From Kudoa neothunni (taxonomy: Eukaryota > Cnidaria), in NCBI GenBank assembly GCA_964304625.1, contig OZ199839.1:1426001-1490000 (forward strand): DNA of 64,000 bases, in the 5' to 3' direction. The notes under the pieces are model-generated. The model did not search any database. It was not told where the DNA came from and saw only the letters and a list, made by a program, of their open reading frames with translations. Position 1 is the first letter of the stretch; each line of letters opens with the position of its first letter. Both the position numbers and the translations under genes were made by a program. Below, piece after piece: positions 25,158-37,424 of the stretch.

Positions 25158-25691
25158 TACAGCAGGTAACCGATTTTTCGCACTTTTTGTGCGTGCGCCA
25201 TAGGGGACAATTTGGTTTGGCCCTACAAATTTATACAACTATATTAGTCTACCGTCGTTTTATTTAAATTATGTTATTAAATAATATATTACATTCAGAT
25301 TACAATATAATTACGGGCCTTATGAAGCAATCTAAATTATAGGATGTGCAACATGTACTCGAAGAAAAAAAGAATTCTCGTATTTTCCTTTACATAGAAC
25401 GTCTCTAGCAAATACAGGAAATAACATGATAAGTTAGCCCGTAAATGTGTGTAAAGGGGTTTGTATTCATGCGGAAATTCGAATTATCGTAAAGCAACAT
25501 ATACGTTTATCAAAGATAACAAAATTTGATTATTAAAAAATAGTAGATTTAAGGAGAATGGGACGGAAAATATATATACATTATACAAATTTGCCATCCA
25601 ACTAAAGAAAAATTATTTTTATCACATGCTCATCAGAACAAAAATAGAATTAAAGGCGGAAAAATATGCGAAAAATCGGTTAACTACCGTA
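25158..25691. mobile_element. TA-flanked MITE (pogo/Tc1-type ends)
   Basis: A 534-bp element bounded by TA with inverted ends TACAGCAGGTAACCGA and TACGGTAGTTAACCGA, both continuing TTTTTCGCA. There is no ORF. End sequence and size tie it to the MITE at 28303-28830 (TACAGTAGGTAATCGATTTT), so both probably belong to one family mobilised by a pogo/Tc1-mariner transposase. Confidence 0.75.
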
Positions 25692-26089
25692 TAAGACTTA
25701 TTGAAGCAGACTGAATCCTTGAAAGTTGCATTATATATTTTTTTAATTTATTTATAGATAGACTAGGATTAAACTTTAATTTCTCTCAAAATTATATTAA
25801 ATTTTTGTTGATGAATTATTTCAAATTTTATTCTACAAATTAAAATCAGTTTGCATTAAAACTTACATAAACTAAAATTTTATATTTAAGATTAGTTCAG
25901 GCGTTTATCTTACTAATTTAATTTTTACATTTATAATTAAAACAAAAAACTACCCCATATTTCGCGCTAAAATATTAAATATCTAGCCCATTTATAAATG
26001 ATGATTTATTCATATCCTTATCTAATAAGTAACCTCGTTTCAAACTAATTATTAAAACAAGGACAAGACATTTATTATTGGCTGTATAG

Positions 26090-26510
26090 TTTTTTCTGTT
26101 TACAAGGTAAAACCCCTGGCGCGACTTATTAGGTTGTGGAACTCTGGGTGGTCAGACCTCTTCCATTAACGTTTTTGGCACCGCAGGACGTAACACGAAA
26201 CCCCACCCTTATCTTTATGCGGTAGTGTGGGACTTTAACCCATTAAACATCCTCGTCTTAGGGAGACCACCACCCCAAACCCTATCCCTTTAAGGACGTT
26301 GACGTTGACGCTGTGAGAGCTGCAGATTATTTGCCTTTCGATAGGTTCTGGAGATTCAAACTCCTACTCACGCTCATCCCATTCCACAGCGAGCTCACAC
26401 TTTAACCACAGCTCCTAAATATGGAATAGAGACCCACCGGCGGATTCGAACCCATTACCTCAAAAGCTTCTGAGTCCGAGTGTCACACCGATGTGCTATC
26501 TGTCCTCGGC
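26090..26510 (-). mobile_element. tRNA-derived SINE
   Basis: Read on the minus strand, the element starts GCCGAGGACAGATAGCACAT and has a tRNA-like head with an A box (TAGCACATCGG), a GGACTCAGAAGC anticodon-arm remnant like tRNA-Leu(CAG) and a perfect B box GGTTCGAATCC. A body of about 340 bp and an A-rich 3' end (AAACAGAAAAAAC) follow. It is flanked by 13-bp direct repeats ATTGGCTGTATAG (26077-26089) and ATTGGCTGTACAG (26511-26523), differing by one base, as expected for a LINE-mobilised retroposon. Its body is far richer in G+C than its surroundings. The right duplication includes the first five bases of the adjacent MITE, so the SINE probably landed next to an existing MITE. Confidence 0.75.
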
Positions 26511-26518
26511 ATTGGCTG

Positions 26519-26936
26519 TACAGTGCGGCCTCGAAATTCGACCAAAAATTTTGGGTCAGAAACAATTTAGAGTTAATATATATCAAGAAAGGGTATGCAG
26601 AACAAATCGAGTTGAAGCAAAAACAGAGAAGACAGGAAATTCTAGAGGAAGATTCGCTCAATCAAATTGTTCGAACGACATCGAAAGAGAACCCTTTATA
26701 ATCTATCGTACAATAACCAAAAAATATTTATCCTATATTTAATTCTTATTATTATATTTAATATTTATTTGTTATATTTTGTAAACACAGAACACGCTTG
26801 TTTTTAATAAATAAGAATAATCATTTATTTGATGAGCGATGACGGATTAAACCAATTTTCATTATTTTGCGCTGGAAAAAATTAATCGGAGTTCGAACAC
26901 ATTTCCAGAACGGATTATGGTCGAAGTTGCACTGTA
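26519..26936. mobile_element. TA-flanked pogo-like MITE
   Basis: A 418-bp element with inverted ends TACAGTGCGGCCTCGA and TACAGTGCAACTTCGA, bounded by TA. The ends resemble Tigger/pogo termini (TACAGT-x-x-x-CTCGA). Short plus-strand ORFs inside (26480-26742) overlap the ends and are not genes. Confidence 0.7.
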
Positions 26937-27164
26937 TTTATTTTATTTAAATTTATTTCCTCATTCAAATAAACTGTTTCTCTGTCATGTAATTTTAGCG
27001 GATCTATTTTCAACACCAAAAAATAATTCAGTTTTATAATTTCTTCTTTGTCGAAGGATGCGAAGTCAACTTATCATTTCGATCTCCAAATCCCGGTAAA
27101 TAGCTTAAAATCGTTTAATCCGCAGAAAATAATCTAATCACAAAAATCAAACTAATGGTTATAT

Positions 27165-28262
27165 CTAATTCTGTGACGGTAATTGTTCAGCAACAATGTG
27201 GCTTATAAGTTTTAGACGCTCGTTAACAGCCTTGAGTTCATTCTCGAACGAAATGTTGTAAAAGTCGGCAGTAGAAATCCCATTATAAAACGATCGTCTA
27301 TCTAGAGTTTTGAACGAGTTGACAATTTGTTTAATTTCTTGGCCAACAGCTTGATATTTCTAAAAACAGAAATGCAATTAGTCAGCCAATCCACCAACCA
27401 AACTCACTCTATTGGACGCCATGTGCTCTAGGTGTACTCGTTTGTCGTCAATAATAGTATTGGTTTTTTGGAATGTTTCATACATATTATCAAAAGTGTT
27501 TGACATAATATCAAGAAGCGGTTTATAGTGATCGCTAAATTTGAATAAATAGAGTAGAATATTCATAAAATAATAAATGCTGTTAGATGGGACGTTCAGC
27601 TTACATTGGTTGTGATTTCAGGTAGTTGGGATCATTCAAACATACCATCTTATTCATACCCAATTCAGCGATCAATAAATTAGTCAGTGGGCTGTTAATG
27701 AAGTTGACTTTGAGTTCATCAAAGTAATTATCCATATCAAGTTTATATTGATACAGATATTCGCTTGTAAATCTGCCGTTCTCCAACAAATTCATTGCAT
27801 TAACGGTCAACCTTAACGCTCTAAAACACAGTGCTCCATTTGAAGATTTGCTGTGGTCGTACAGAATTATAATTGAACCCATGTAGTCTTTTTGATGACG
27901 ATATATCGACCTGCTAATGATGTCTGCCAACTCAGGATAGTAATGGCAGTTGATGTACCAACCAACAGGAAAAACTTCATTATACATTTCTTTCATGTGT
28001 TTATAGCTAGTCGAAGGATCGATAGTATCCTCAACGTACGGAAAACAATTTGTCACCATTAATGTATCATCAGTTGGAGTGCCAAGTAGTGCACCTCCAC
28101 ATTGATTTCTCATTGCGGGGGGCGTTTCTTCAATGTGCTGAATAATTTTAAGTGCAACCTACATTAGTATTTTATTGATATAGATATACTCATTCATTTA
28201 ATGAGTATTACAGATCCTTTTATGGTTACATTGTTGGGAACATCACCGTCTAGGGCTGACAT
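27165..28262 (-). CDS. EIF3H: Translation initiation factor eIF3 subunit h
   Basis: A subunit of the eIF3 complex that organises the 43S pre-initiation complex in the cytosol. I read four exons: 28262-28212, 28158-27605, 27534-27408 and 27359-27165 (927 nt, 308 aa; human 352). Introns are 53, 70 and 48 nt with GT-AG ends. The MPN domain spans roughly residues 15-150: VALKIIQHIEETPP corresponds to the VVLKIIKHYQEE segment of human eIF3h, then GALLGTP, NCFPY, VGWYINCHYYP and IILYDHSKSSNGALCFRALR. The JAMM zinc ligands are absent, as in other eIF3h. A helical C-terminal half follows (YKPLLDIMSNTFDNM). The start ATG is the first in the exon; a MITE begins 40 bp upstream of it. Confidence 0.92.
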
Positions 28263-28302
28263 CGTGTGTGTATGCGCACGACGTGATCACACTTAAAATT
28301 AA

Positions 28303-28830
28303 TACAGTAGGTAATCGATTTTACACACTTCTACACATGCGTACAATAATTATATGTCCCCTTTTTGGAATTTAGAAGAAAAGTTGATGTTTTTTTATTG
28401 GGATAATATAAACGAATATAAATTCTACAAGAGAAAAAAATCAAGTGATACTAAGTTTCAATTTTTGAAAAAATCAATAATTTTGGTTCGTGTCTTATTT
28501 CACCAGCCGTGACATATACAAATCAATTTCCAGTTCTAATAACGATCGGAAACGATCTAAACTTTTTTAAATCAGAGATAAAATTTAGTTATTTTTTGGA
28601 GGAGTCCATTTAGGATTGTTATACTTGATATGTTGAAATGTCTCACAGTAGCTATCTTAACGTTTATTTATGGAAGATTTTAGAATTATTTTATTATTTT
28701 GCATTTTCCTTCTAATGTTGTTGTATTTTTATCTTGGCCTATCGCTAAATTTCTAATTTTTCAGCGAATAACGCTACATTGAACAACAGAGTGCCCGGGG
28801 AAAAGTGTGAAAAATCGATTACCGACTGTA
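28303..28830. mobile_element. TA-flanked MITE just upstream of eIF3h
   Basis: A 528-bp element with inverted ends TACAGTAGGTAATCGATTTT and TACAGTCGGTAATCGATTTT, bounded by TA and followed by CACACTT on both sides. There is no ORF. It belongs with the MITE at 25158-25691. It lies immediately 5' of the eIF3h start codon and could hold or have displaced that gene's promoter. Confidence 0.82.
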
Positions 28831-29127
28831 TTGTACATTTGTCAAACACGAGTATATCTCTCCTAAATCTACGGCAATATTAGAGTGGATTTGTTGCTAT
28901 ACTTAACAAGTTATATAAAATTATATTCTATATATTAATCCCGAAGTGTACATGCATGATGAAAATTTAAGCAATCAATGTAAATATTTGATGGTGACTA
29001 TTTGCACTCACTCGGTGTATTCGCGGAGGATTAAAACATTATCATTATATCTACTTTTTCTCTTATATTAGCTATTGCAGAAAAACACTAATCGCCAAAA
29101 ACGATAAATAATATTTTTTATAATTAA

Positions 29128-30082
29128 CCTTCTAAGGGGCTTGGGGCCTTTTAGACCCCAAAAGGATTTTAATTTTTTCATAGAATATTTAATAATTATC
29201 TGAGATACTTAGAATTTCGTCTATTCTCCTATATTATTTTAATAAATAGATTTATAAAAAATTTTATGTGGAATGTCGATTATAATTTATCAAACAAGAT
29301 TATCCATGCTACTAACCCCGCTAACGATAAATATCTCCTAATAAATAAGCTTTTAATAATTTATAGGTAAAATTGAATTTTGATATTTACTAAACAGTTG
29401 CTACAATTGAATATCTACTGTTTGTACTAAATATGAAATTCTCATTTTTATAAATTCCTACATTTAATAATAGGTAACCGCTAAGGAGAAATTGTGACAA
29501 CGCATAGAAATCAGCTGCCACACTTAAATTTTAGAATACATAAAGGACGCTTTATTCAATTGAGTGTTGCGATCTGTAAAAATGAATACGGGGGACTAGG
29601 AGATACATAATAGATTACAACAACTATCGTATATATCTGAAAGATAATATTAAATGTAAATTCACGTTGAATCAAAATTAAGAAATAAACAAAAATAAAT
29701 TATTCAAAATGGTCGATTTGGTTCACAGTAGCTGTTTTTGATTACGGTTATTATTCTGCATTTTTACCGAATAGATTGTCTTTATTAGAATTTATATTTT
29801 ATTTTTCATTAAGTTTTATGTCGTTATTTCAAATAAGGCTAAACATACTATACGTTCTAATCGCGAGTTATTACGAAATAATACCTAATCTTACCGAAGT
29901 AGATCACCGAGGATTAGTTATGCAGTAATTACTTGTTTTCTCAATATTCCTTAGGCAGAATCTTTCCATATTTTTCTCGTAACATTACAATAATTTTCTG
30001 AATACATTCAATGGAAGGAATTCTGGGGTCTTTTTACCCCTAAGTCCGTTGGAGGATGGTTGTTTTTTTATCTGTTAGAGGG
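29128..30082 (-). mobile_element. TTAA-flanked piggyBac-type MITE, copy B
   Basis: It is flanked by TTAA (29124-29127 and 30083-30086). Read on the minus strand it starts CCCTCTAACAGAT and ends near CCTTAGAAGG, matching copy A (16922-18671) in ends and body but in opposite orientation. It has no ORF. At 955 bp it is shorter than copy A without its insert (about 1.2 kb), so one of them has gained or lost internal sequence. Confidence 0.78.
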
Positions 30083-30364
30083 TTAATATACTGTTATAAT
30101 TGTTTTGGTCTTCCTTTTACTTTAGTGGAACGAAAATTGACGTTATACGAGTTGTAATTTTTCTCATTTTATTGATTTATGGAAAATGTGGTTTTATTCT
30201 CATATTATTCTTTTGAATTTTTTAGGCTTTGGTAAAATTCGTCGTATTGACTACCACTAAGTGTATTTAATTGATCCAATATTTCAGAACATAATTGTTT
30301 GTTGTTTTGAAACTTTGATTTTATCAGCAGCAAAACTGGACAAACGATTTATTATTGCCAAAAT

Positions 30365-30391
30365 ATCATCATCATCATCATCATCATCATC
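30365..30391. repeat. (ATC)9 microsatellite
   Basis: Nine perfect ATC units inside the 2.1-kb inverted-repeat element. Confidence 0.95.
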
Positions 30392-31068
30392 AATTTTCAT
30401 CTTCATGAGAATCAGATCATTTTTTTATAAATCATTACCATGGATGGTCTCATAGTAATTGAGTGTTGAATTGACTTGGTGGATTAACGGTGACTTTGAC
30501 ATAAATTTTTTATCTTGCCATGCTCTTGTTCAATCCAGTTATTTTTATTTAAGCCAAATGGCAGAGCATCGGGACGATGAAAACGAGCCCAAATATTGAA
30601 AATACATTGAATTGGTCGAATATATTTCATTAAAAATGGAGTAAAATAAGTCGGCACTTTCAGAATATATTAAATTTTTTGATAGTCTTTTATAAGATTT
30701 TTTAAATTATCAGACGAACAGAATCGTTTGTTGAATAAATCGTGACTTTCCGAACTTATTACGCGCAAAACTAATACACAGCACAAAGATATATTCACAT
30801 AAGTTCTTCTTGTAATTAGTATCGAACCATTTTTTTTCTAATACATGAAAGTCGGCATAAAATTGTCTTATGACGTAAATATGACTGTAATTTTTACGAT
30901 AGATAATAATTGACGTACAGTTTTAGAAGTCGATTAAAAAACATTATTTTTCCTTTGCAACTATTATTATCTATTTGAAATGACTAATATAAGAGTAAAA
31001 GCACACGTAGGGGTAATGTTTTAATCCTCCGCGCATGCACCGAAGGAGTGCAAATAGACACTATCGGT

Positions 31069-33480
31069 ACCAAATAGCAACAGTGGGATGCCGCTTATTT
31101 CTATATACGCTAATGCGCTGTTTTTTTTAATTTCTACTTAAAAGATTCTTTGCTTGATTAATAAGAAATTTTCTACTATTTACTAAGTAAAATATTTTAA
31201 TTTCTGCCACTCGAATTAAAAATGTCGATATATCTATTAACCAAGAATATGGAAACTTAACGGAAAAACAGTACATAATTATGGCAGTTTTTACAAATAT
31301 AGATATAGAGGAATAACCTACTTTTTTAAATAATCGATAATTAAATTTTGTTTAATGTACATACAGGCATATTTTCGGATATACCATAAATGTATATAAG
31401 AACTGAATGTTTAACTTAAGTTTTAAAAGAAAAATTTATTAATAAATAACCTAGAAATATTTCCGTTTGAAGTATTGCATTGGTATATATGCTACATTGT
31501 ACATGTCGAATTGTGATTAGGCTCTTAACCCTCGTGGGACCAGCTGGGGTCATTTGTAACGCCAATTTCGAAAGATTGACTTTTTTCGCATATTGAATTA
31601 AATGAGAGGTCTCAAAAATTCAAGATTCCTTAATTATAGTCTGTAATTGATCATTATAAAGTTACGATGAAAAAAATGTATTTACTGATTTAAATGTAGC
31701 TGTTACGAATTGATATCAAATTAATAAATATTATAAAGAAAGCAAATGGCATTAATTTTGGTTAAAAAGTGTTATAGCATTATTAGAAACGTAATAAATG
31801 CATTTTTTGGTTTCGCGCCGATGAACTCCATTCGGATATGGTGATTATCCAGAGATTATCCGTTAGAAGAGATTTCAACAAGCAATGTAATAAAGGACGG
31901 CATAAATGGAATTTTTAATTTAAATCAAAAAGAAGAGTCAACAAAATCCTTCATTAGCTTTAAAATATATTTATTTTTTACTAAAAATATGTTTTATAGT
32001 CTCCACATCTGAATAATTATAAATTAATTGGGAAGGGCGCCCTCTGTTTAATAATCAAACAGCAAATTATAATCTACAGTTGTATACACGTATTATCGAG
32101 TCGCGCCGGAGATTGTAATCATCGAGTGCTTGGGGTCTCATGCTTAAAGTTCACATTGAAATTCTATTAGATGTTCTATTAATATCGTTATCTCCTAGAA
32201 AATATTATAATATACTGATATCTATCTATTTAAGACATTATATCCATTATTATACAAATAACATGGTTAATGGTTTATGGAGCGATGTAAGCATTTAATG
32301 GTAAGTTAGCATTGGTGGAAATCCTATCACCTAATTTTTATTAATTACATACAATAAATATAACAATTAGACGGATTTAAAGAATATAACTGTTTAAAAA
32401 AATTCCCCAGTTGGTTCCTCGCGTAAGTTTTTTTAAGTCGGTCCTTCGAGGGCTAATAAATCGAGGGTCGAGATTAATTTTTTTAAAAGCCAGGGTGATT
32501 GTATGTTAGAGTGAGGACTATCAAGGATTTGGACAGGGATTTCATGATTCCAACGTTTTGTGGTTGTTTCTAGTTTATACAAACATTTTGATAGATAATA
32601 CAACTCAGTAAATTAATTATACTATTTTAAAACGCTTATAACATTCAACTACACAACAATATTGAAGTAGATAATAAAATATGACGTAATATTTCATTTT
32701 ATATTCAAAAACTAAGTAAAAAATATTTATTTTTAGGTTTTAACCCGTTTTTACATTGTTCAGATAAATAATAAAAACATGCTACTGACTTGATAACGTC
32801 CATAACTGATCTAACTTCGAATGCTTAAGAAACGTATATTTTTATTTGTGATGATTGCTCTACTATAAAGTTAATTTTAATTCGAAAATAATTATTGAAT
32901 ATTTTTGTTTTAGTTACTTTATGTGTGTAAATAAAAAGATAACTTAATAAAATAAATTAAAAATTTTTATGTTTGAATATTGGAACAAATATTGTTATAA
33001 AATTTTGTTTCTCATGAATAAACTACCCAAAAAAATTTATAAACTAAAAGCCACGTTAAGAAAAGCTATCGTTAAATTGAAACATCTTTGTTCAAATTTT
33101 GAATAGAATAAATTAGAAAGTTATGTTTTTAAAATACGAAGTCACAAGATTCAACATTTACAAACTTATTACTAACAGATATAAATAAAAAAATTAAGAG
33201 AACAATTAACGACTTTGAATTTGTTAAAATTATAGATAAATACTAATTTTTTGATGTATTTATCAACAACATAGATGTTCCACGTGAGTCCGAATGTGCT
33301 CGACTTAAGATTTATTTCCGATTTGTATGCGACACCACCCGAAGTTTGTACACAGATGCTGTAGTTTAGCTGATATTTTAAAACAAATAAAATAGTGTAT
33401 TCCAAAAAATAATGCACTGCTGAATGTTGATAAGAAAATTTTTCCTAACACTGACTACAAAAATTCACTGTGATGAATGC
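31069..33480. other. AT-rich DNA, no gene seen
   Basis: No exon chain or RNA gene is visible. A TTAA followed by CCCTCGTGGGACCAGCTGGG at 31525 looks like a piggyBac-type terminus, but I found no matching second end. The minus ORF at 33172-33417 has no conserved motif. Confidence 0.5.
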
Positions 33481-33538
33481 TACTTTTATCCGGAAATATG
33501 ATTAAATAGTTCTTCCGGATAATCGAGGTTCGACTGTA
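33481..33538 (-). mobile_element. Solo pogo/Tigger-like terminus
   Basis: Read on the minus strand from 33538, TACAGTCGAACCTCGATTAT matches the typical Tigger/pogo end, with an internal ATCCGGAA/TTCCGGAT palindrome. No partner end was found nearby, so this is a fragment. Confidence 0.55.
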
Positions 33539-33899
33539 CTTTGTTTTTAATCAAAAAATTACTCTTCCATCATCAGATATGAAATATTAAATTAGTTATT
33601 ATGGGATTTTGCATCCAAATCCGGATGTCATTTTTTTGCTTTTGGATATCTAACGTATTAATATCTTCTTTTGGTAGTTCTAACGAATGATTAAGTATAA
33701 AAAGTTTGATAATTATATCAATTAAAAAATTCGCGTCGTCAAAACTTAAAATGCAAAAATAGGAATAAAACAGTATTTCAATTGAACAATAAAAAAATAC
33801 CTTGATTTAATCGCGGACAATACCCTTGTAAGTATGACATCTTAAGAATGTTTCGCCGTGTTGGAAATAATTTTTTAAATTTTGTTCTGTTACATTATT

Positions 33900-34522
33900 T
33901 GTAAAATTTTTCATTCTTTCCAGTAATTCGTTTGTTCCAGTTCTTCTCACCTTATTTTTTATTTGTGAGAATACCTCCTCGCAGGGGTTTAAAAGGGCGA
34001 ATACCTTTGGAGATAATGAATTTCGTATGGATATTCATCATAGAATTCGCCATTTGTGTGATGGAACCTAATGTTATCCATCACAATGATGAATTCGCCT
34101 GGTCCCTAAAATATTCTCAAGTTTACTCAAGAACTCTTGAGAAATTCTGTGGTTGACACCGCCGAATACAGGCTCACAGCTTACCACGTTTATTGCGTTA
34201 ACAACGAGTATCATGGTGATGTCCCCCTGTTATTTTTCACCACGGGGTTAGATGTTGTTCCAACACCCGAGCGTCCATGAAAGCGTAATAAACATAACAA
34301 GAAGAGGCTTTCATCCACGAAAACAAAATTTTTTTAGTGCACATCAAGAGGCAGGCTTGTATACCAATTGGCATAAATATAGCGTTCTGATTTAACCTTG
34401 GCGTTATTTCTGCTTCTAGGTATAGGGCACGTCATTTTATAGGATATATTTAGGGCGTTTAGGCATCTCCAATCGGTTGATCTGTGTACTCTCAGATGTA
34501 ACTTTTCTATGATTGATTGCAA
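33900..34522 (-). pseudogene. Tc1/mariner-type transposase relic (DDE_3)
   Basis: Minus-strand frames spell the catalytic half of a Tc1/mariner-IS630 transposase. NFVFVDESLF (about 34335-34306) carries the first Asp, followed by FHGRSGVGTT and NNRGTSP. EFIIVMDNIRFHH (about 34105-34067) carries the second Asp, then EIHYLQRYSPF. EEVFSQIKNKVRR (about 33975-33937) carries the final Glu in the usual NP-x-E-x-x-F-S context. The N-terminal part continues to 34522 with RNNAKVKSERYIYANWYTSL. Stops and frame changes separate these blocks, so it is dead, although all three catalytic residues can be read. No inverted repeats were located. Confidence 0.8.
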
Positions 34523-35721
34523 TGTTATGGTACAATCATCATCATATTGACTATACGAAACAGAATTCGATTACTGTCTAACGTCTGATTTGTCCACATC
34601 TGGCAATAATATGATTTTTTAAAAGTCTGCACTGTTTACATCTTTTCCCATTCTAGTCAGAATTCATTATAAAGAATATAAACACACTTAAATCGACACC
34701 CGGTAGCCTAATGTTGCCAAATGGCGACATGGATTAATCTGCCCCTATAGTATACATATCAAAACATATTTTCTTCTTAGATTTATGTTCAGAATAAAAT
34801 TATTTAAGAGTATATGTGTATCTTTTCTAATTTTACTGAAATCTTAAATTCGAAGTTCAATTGCAGGATACGCTTAATCATTTGTATACTTGCTGTATGT
34901 CACGTCTGGATACACATTACCCTTAATGGTGTCAATTACATCGACTTATCAAAATTATTAGAACATTGTAGAGTGTTACAGAGTATATGATTAATATATA
35001 ATTAGACAGCTTCAACGGATTATTATTATTATCGTTCATATTCTGAGTGTTTGGTCTGTGAGTATTTCTAAAATACAACCATCGAATTCCATGGGTAACA
35101 CCGTATAGTTTGATATTCATCTGCATTGTTCTTGATATAAAATGAACAAATTTTAATAATTCATTTTTATAAACTCATGTAAACAAATATATTATAGTAA
35201 TAAAAATAGATTAAAAAAATGTAATTAAATGGTTAAGGTACTCACAAAATTAAAATGTTCACATTTGGCAATATTGGTGTTCAAAGGGTTAATATTTTCG
35301 ATTTTTTCATCATTGTTAGCAGAGATGCACGGCTTTTTCAGGACCGCGGATCATTTGGAATTATCGCAAAGCGTTCTATGCATGTTTGAATTTCTAATGC
35401 TTGAATTCTAGACAAAGACTGATGTTGGTGGTATCCAATGCTAAACCATCATTACAAATGTTTGTTAATCAATTTTCAAAACATTTTATTTTAGTTAATA
35501 CGTAGATAAATTAAAATTTATCTACGTATTACCAACTTGATTAATTGTTCTTAATTTTAACGGGATAATGGTCGTACATAAAAATAAAACCTCATCTAGG
35601 TATAGTTGTTGTTTTATTCACAAATCGAACAAAGGTTTGTAAGACAGTTACTCGCAATTATAAGAATTGAAACAACTCAAAAACAAAATATGATGAATTT
35701 AATTATCCATAATCGCACTTT
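34523..35721. other. AT-rich DNA, no gene seen
   Basis: No supported exon or element. The ORFs at 34932-35126 (minus) and 35229-35411 (plus) lack motifs. Confidence 0.5.
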
Positions 35722-35979
35722 TTAATGTTGCTTATCAGCAACATAGTTTTCATTCCATCGGAAAATATTAGCCGATGACAGATAGCCCGGTGGTGTGTTG
35801 ACTGGGCTCAATACCGGAAAATATTGCACATCTCTACCTTCGCTAACTCTGATCAACGCTTTTCCAGAAGGAGTATTTCCTTCTTCTGTCTCTATCAAAA
35901 CGATCGGAAGGAATAGAATGATGTGCTCAACGCTAGATTGTCTTATTCGAACGCGGGAATTTTTCAACACATCGATCAA
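35722..35979 (-). CDS. Unidentified exon or small gene
   Basis: An 85-codon frame on the minus strand ends with a stop at 35722-35724 and contains HIILFLPIVLIETEEGNTPS, RVSEGRDVQYFPVLSP and GYLSSANIFRWNENYVADKQ. Amino-acid use and local base composition look more coding-like than the neighbouring chance ORFs. It has no ATG: the frame opens at a TTG, and an ATG 12 bp upstream (35991) reads a different frame for 18 codons. It could be the last exon of a gene whose earlier exons I did not resolve. I do not recognise the family. Confidence 0.35.
   Translation of the reverse strand: MIDVLKNSRVRIRQSSVEHIILFLPIVLIETEEGNTPSGKALIRVSEGRDVQYFPVLSPVNTPPGYLSSANIFRWNENYVADKQH

Positions 35980-37424
<1,445 letters not shown>

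Larger units (their letters stand above)
28988..31068. mobile_element. 2.1-kb element with long terminal inverted repeats
   Basis: The sequence from 28993 (CTATTTGCACTC...TCGGTG) reappears inverted at about 31065-31018, giving an inverted repeat of about 45 bp that ends GCGGAGGATTAAAACATTA on both sides. Between them lie the TTAA MITE copy B (29128-30082) and, at about 30250-30700, minus-strand frames that look like transposase debris without a recognisable catalytic motif (one contains an (ATC)9 tract). The superfamily is unknown to me. The nested TTAA element shows that the outer element is older. Confidence 0.65.

Noticed and set aside
26440-26510. Functional minus-strand tRNA-Leu gene
   Set aside because: Anticodon arm and acceptor stem do not pair properly; flanking duplications and an A-rich tail show it is a SINE head.
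26455-26742. Three overlapping ORFs on both strands
   Set aside because: They cross the SINE/MITE boundary and consist of element ends; no gene.
31525-32150. Possible piggyBac-type element starting TTAACCCTCGTGGG
   Set aside because: Only one end is convincing; no matching inverted end with TTAA was found.
33932-34156. Plus-strand ORF of 74 codons
   Set aside because: It is the antisense reading of the Tc1/mariner-type transposase relic, whose DDE motifs are on the minus strand.
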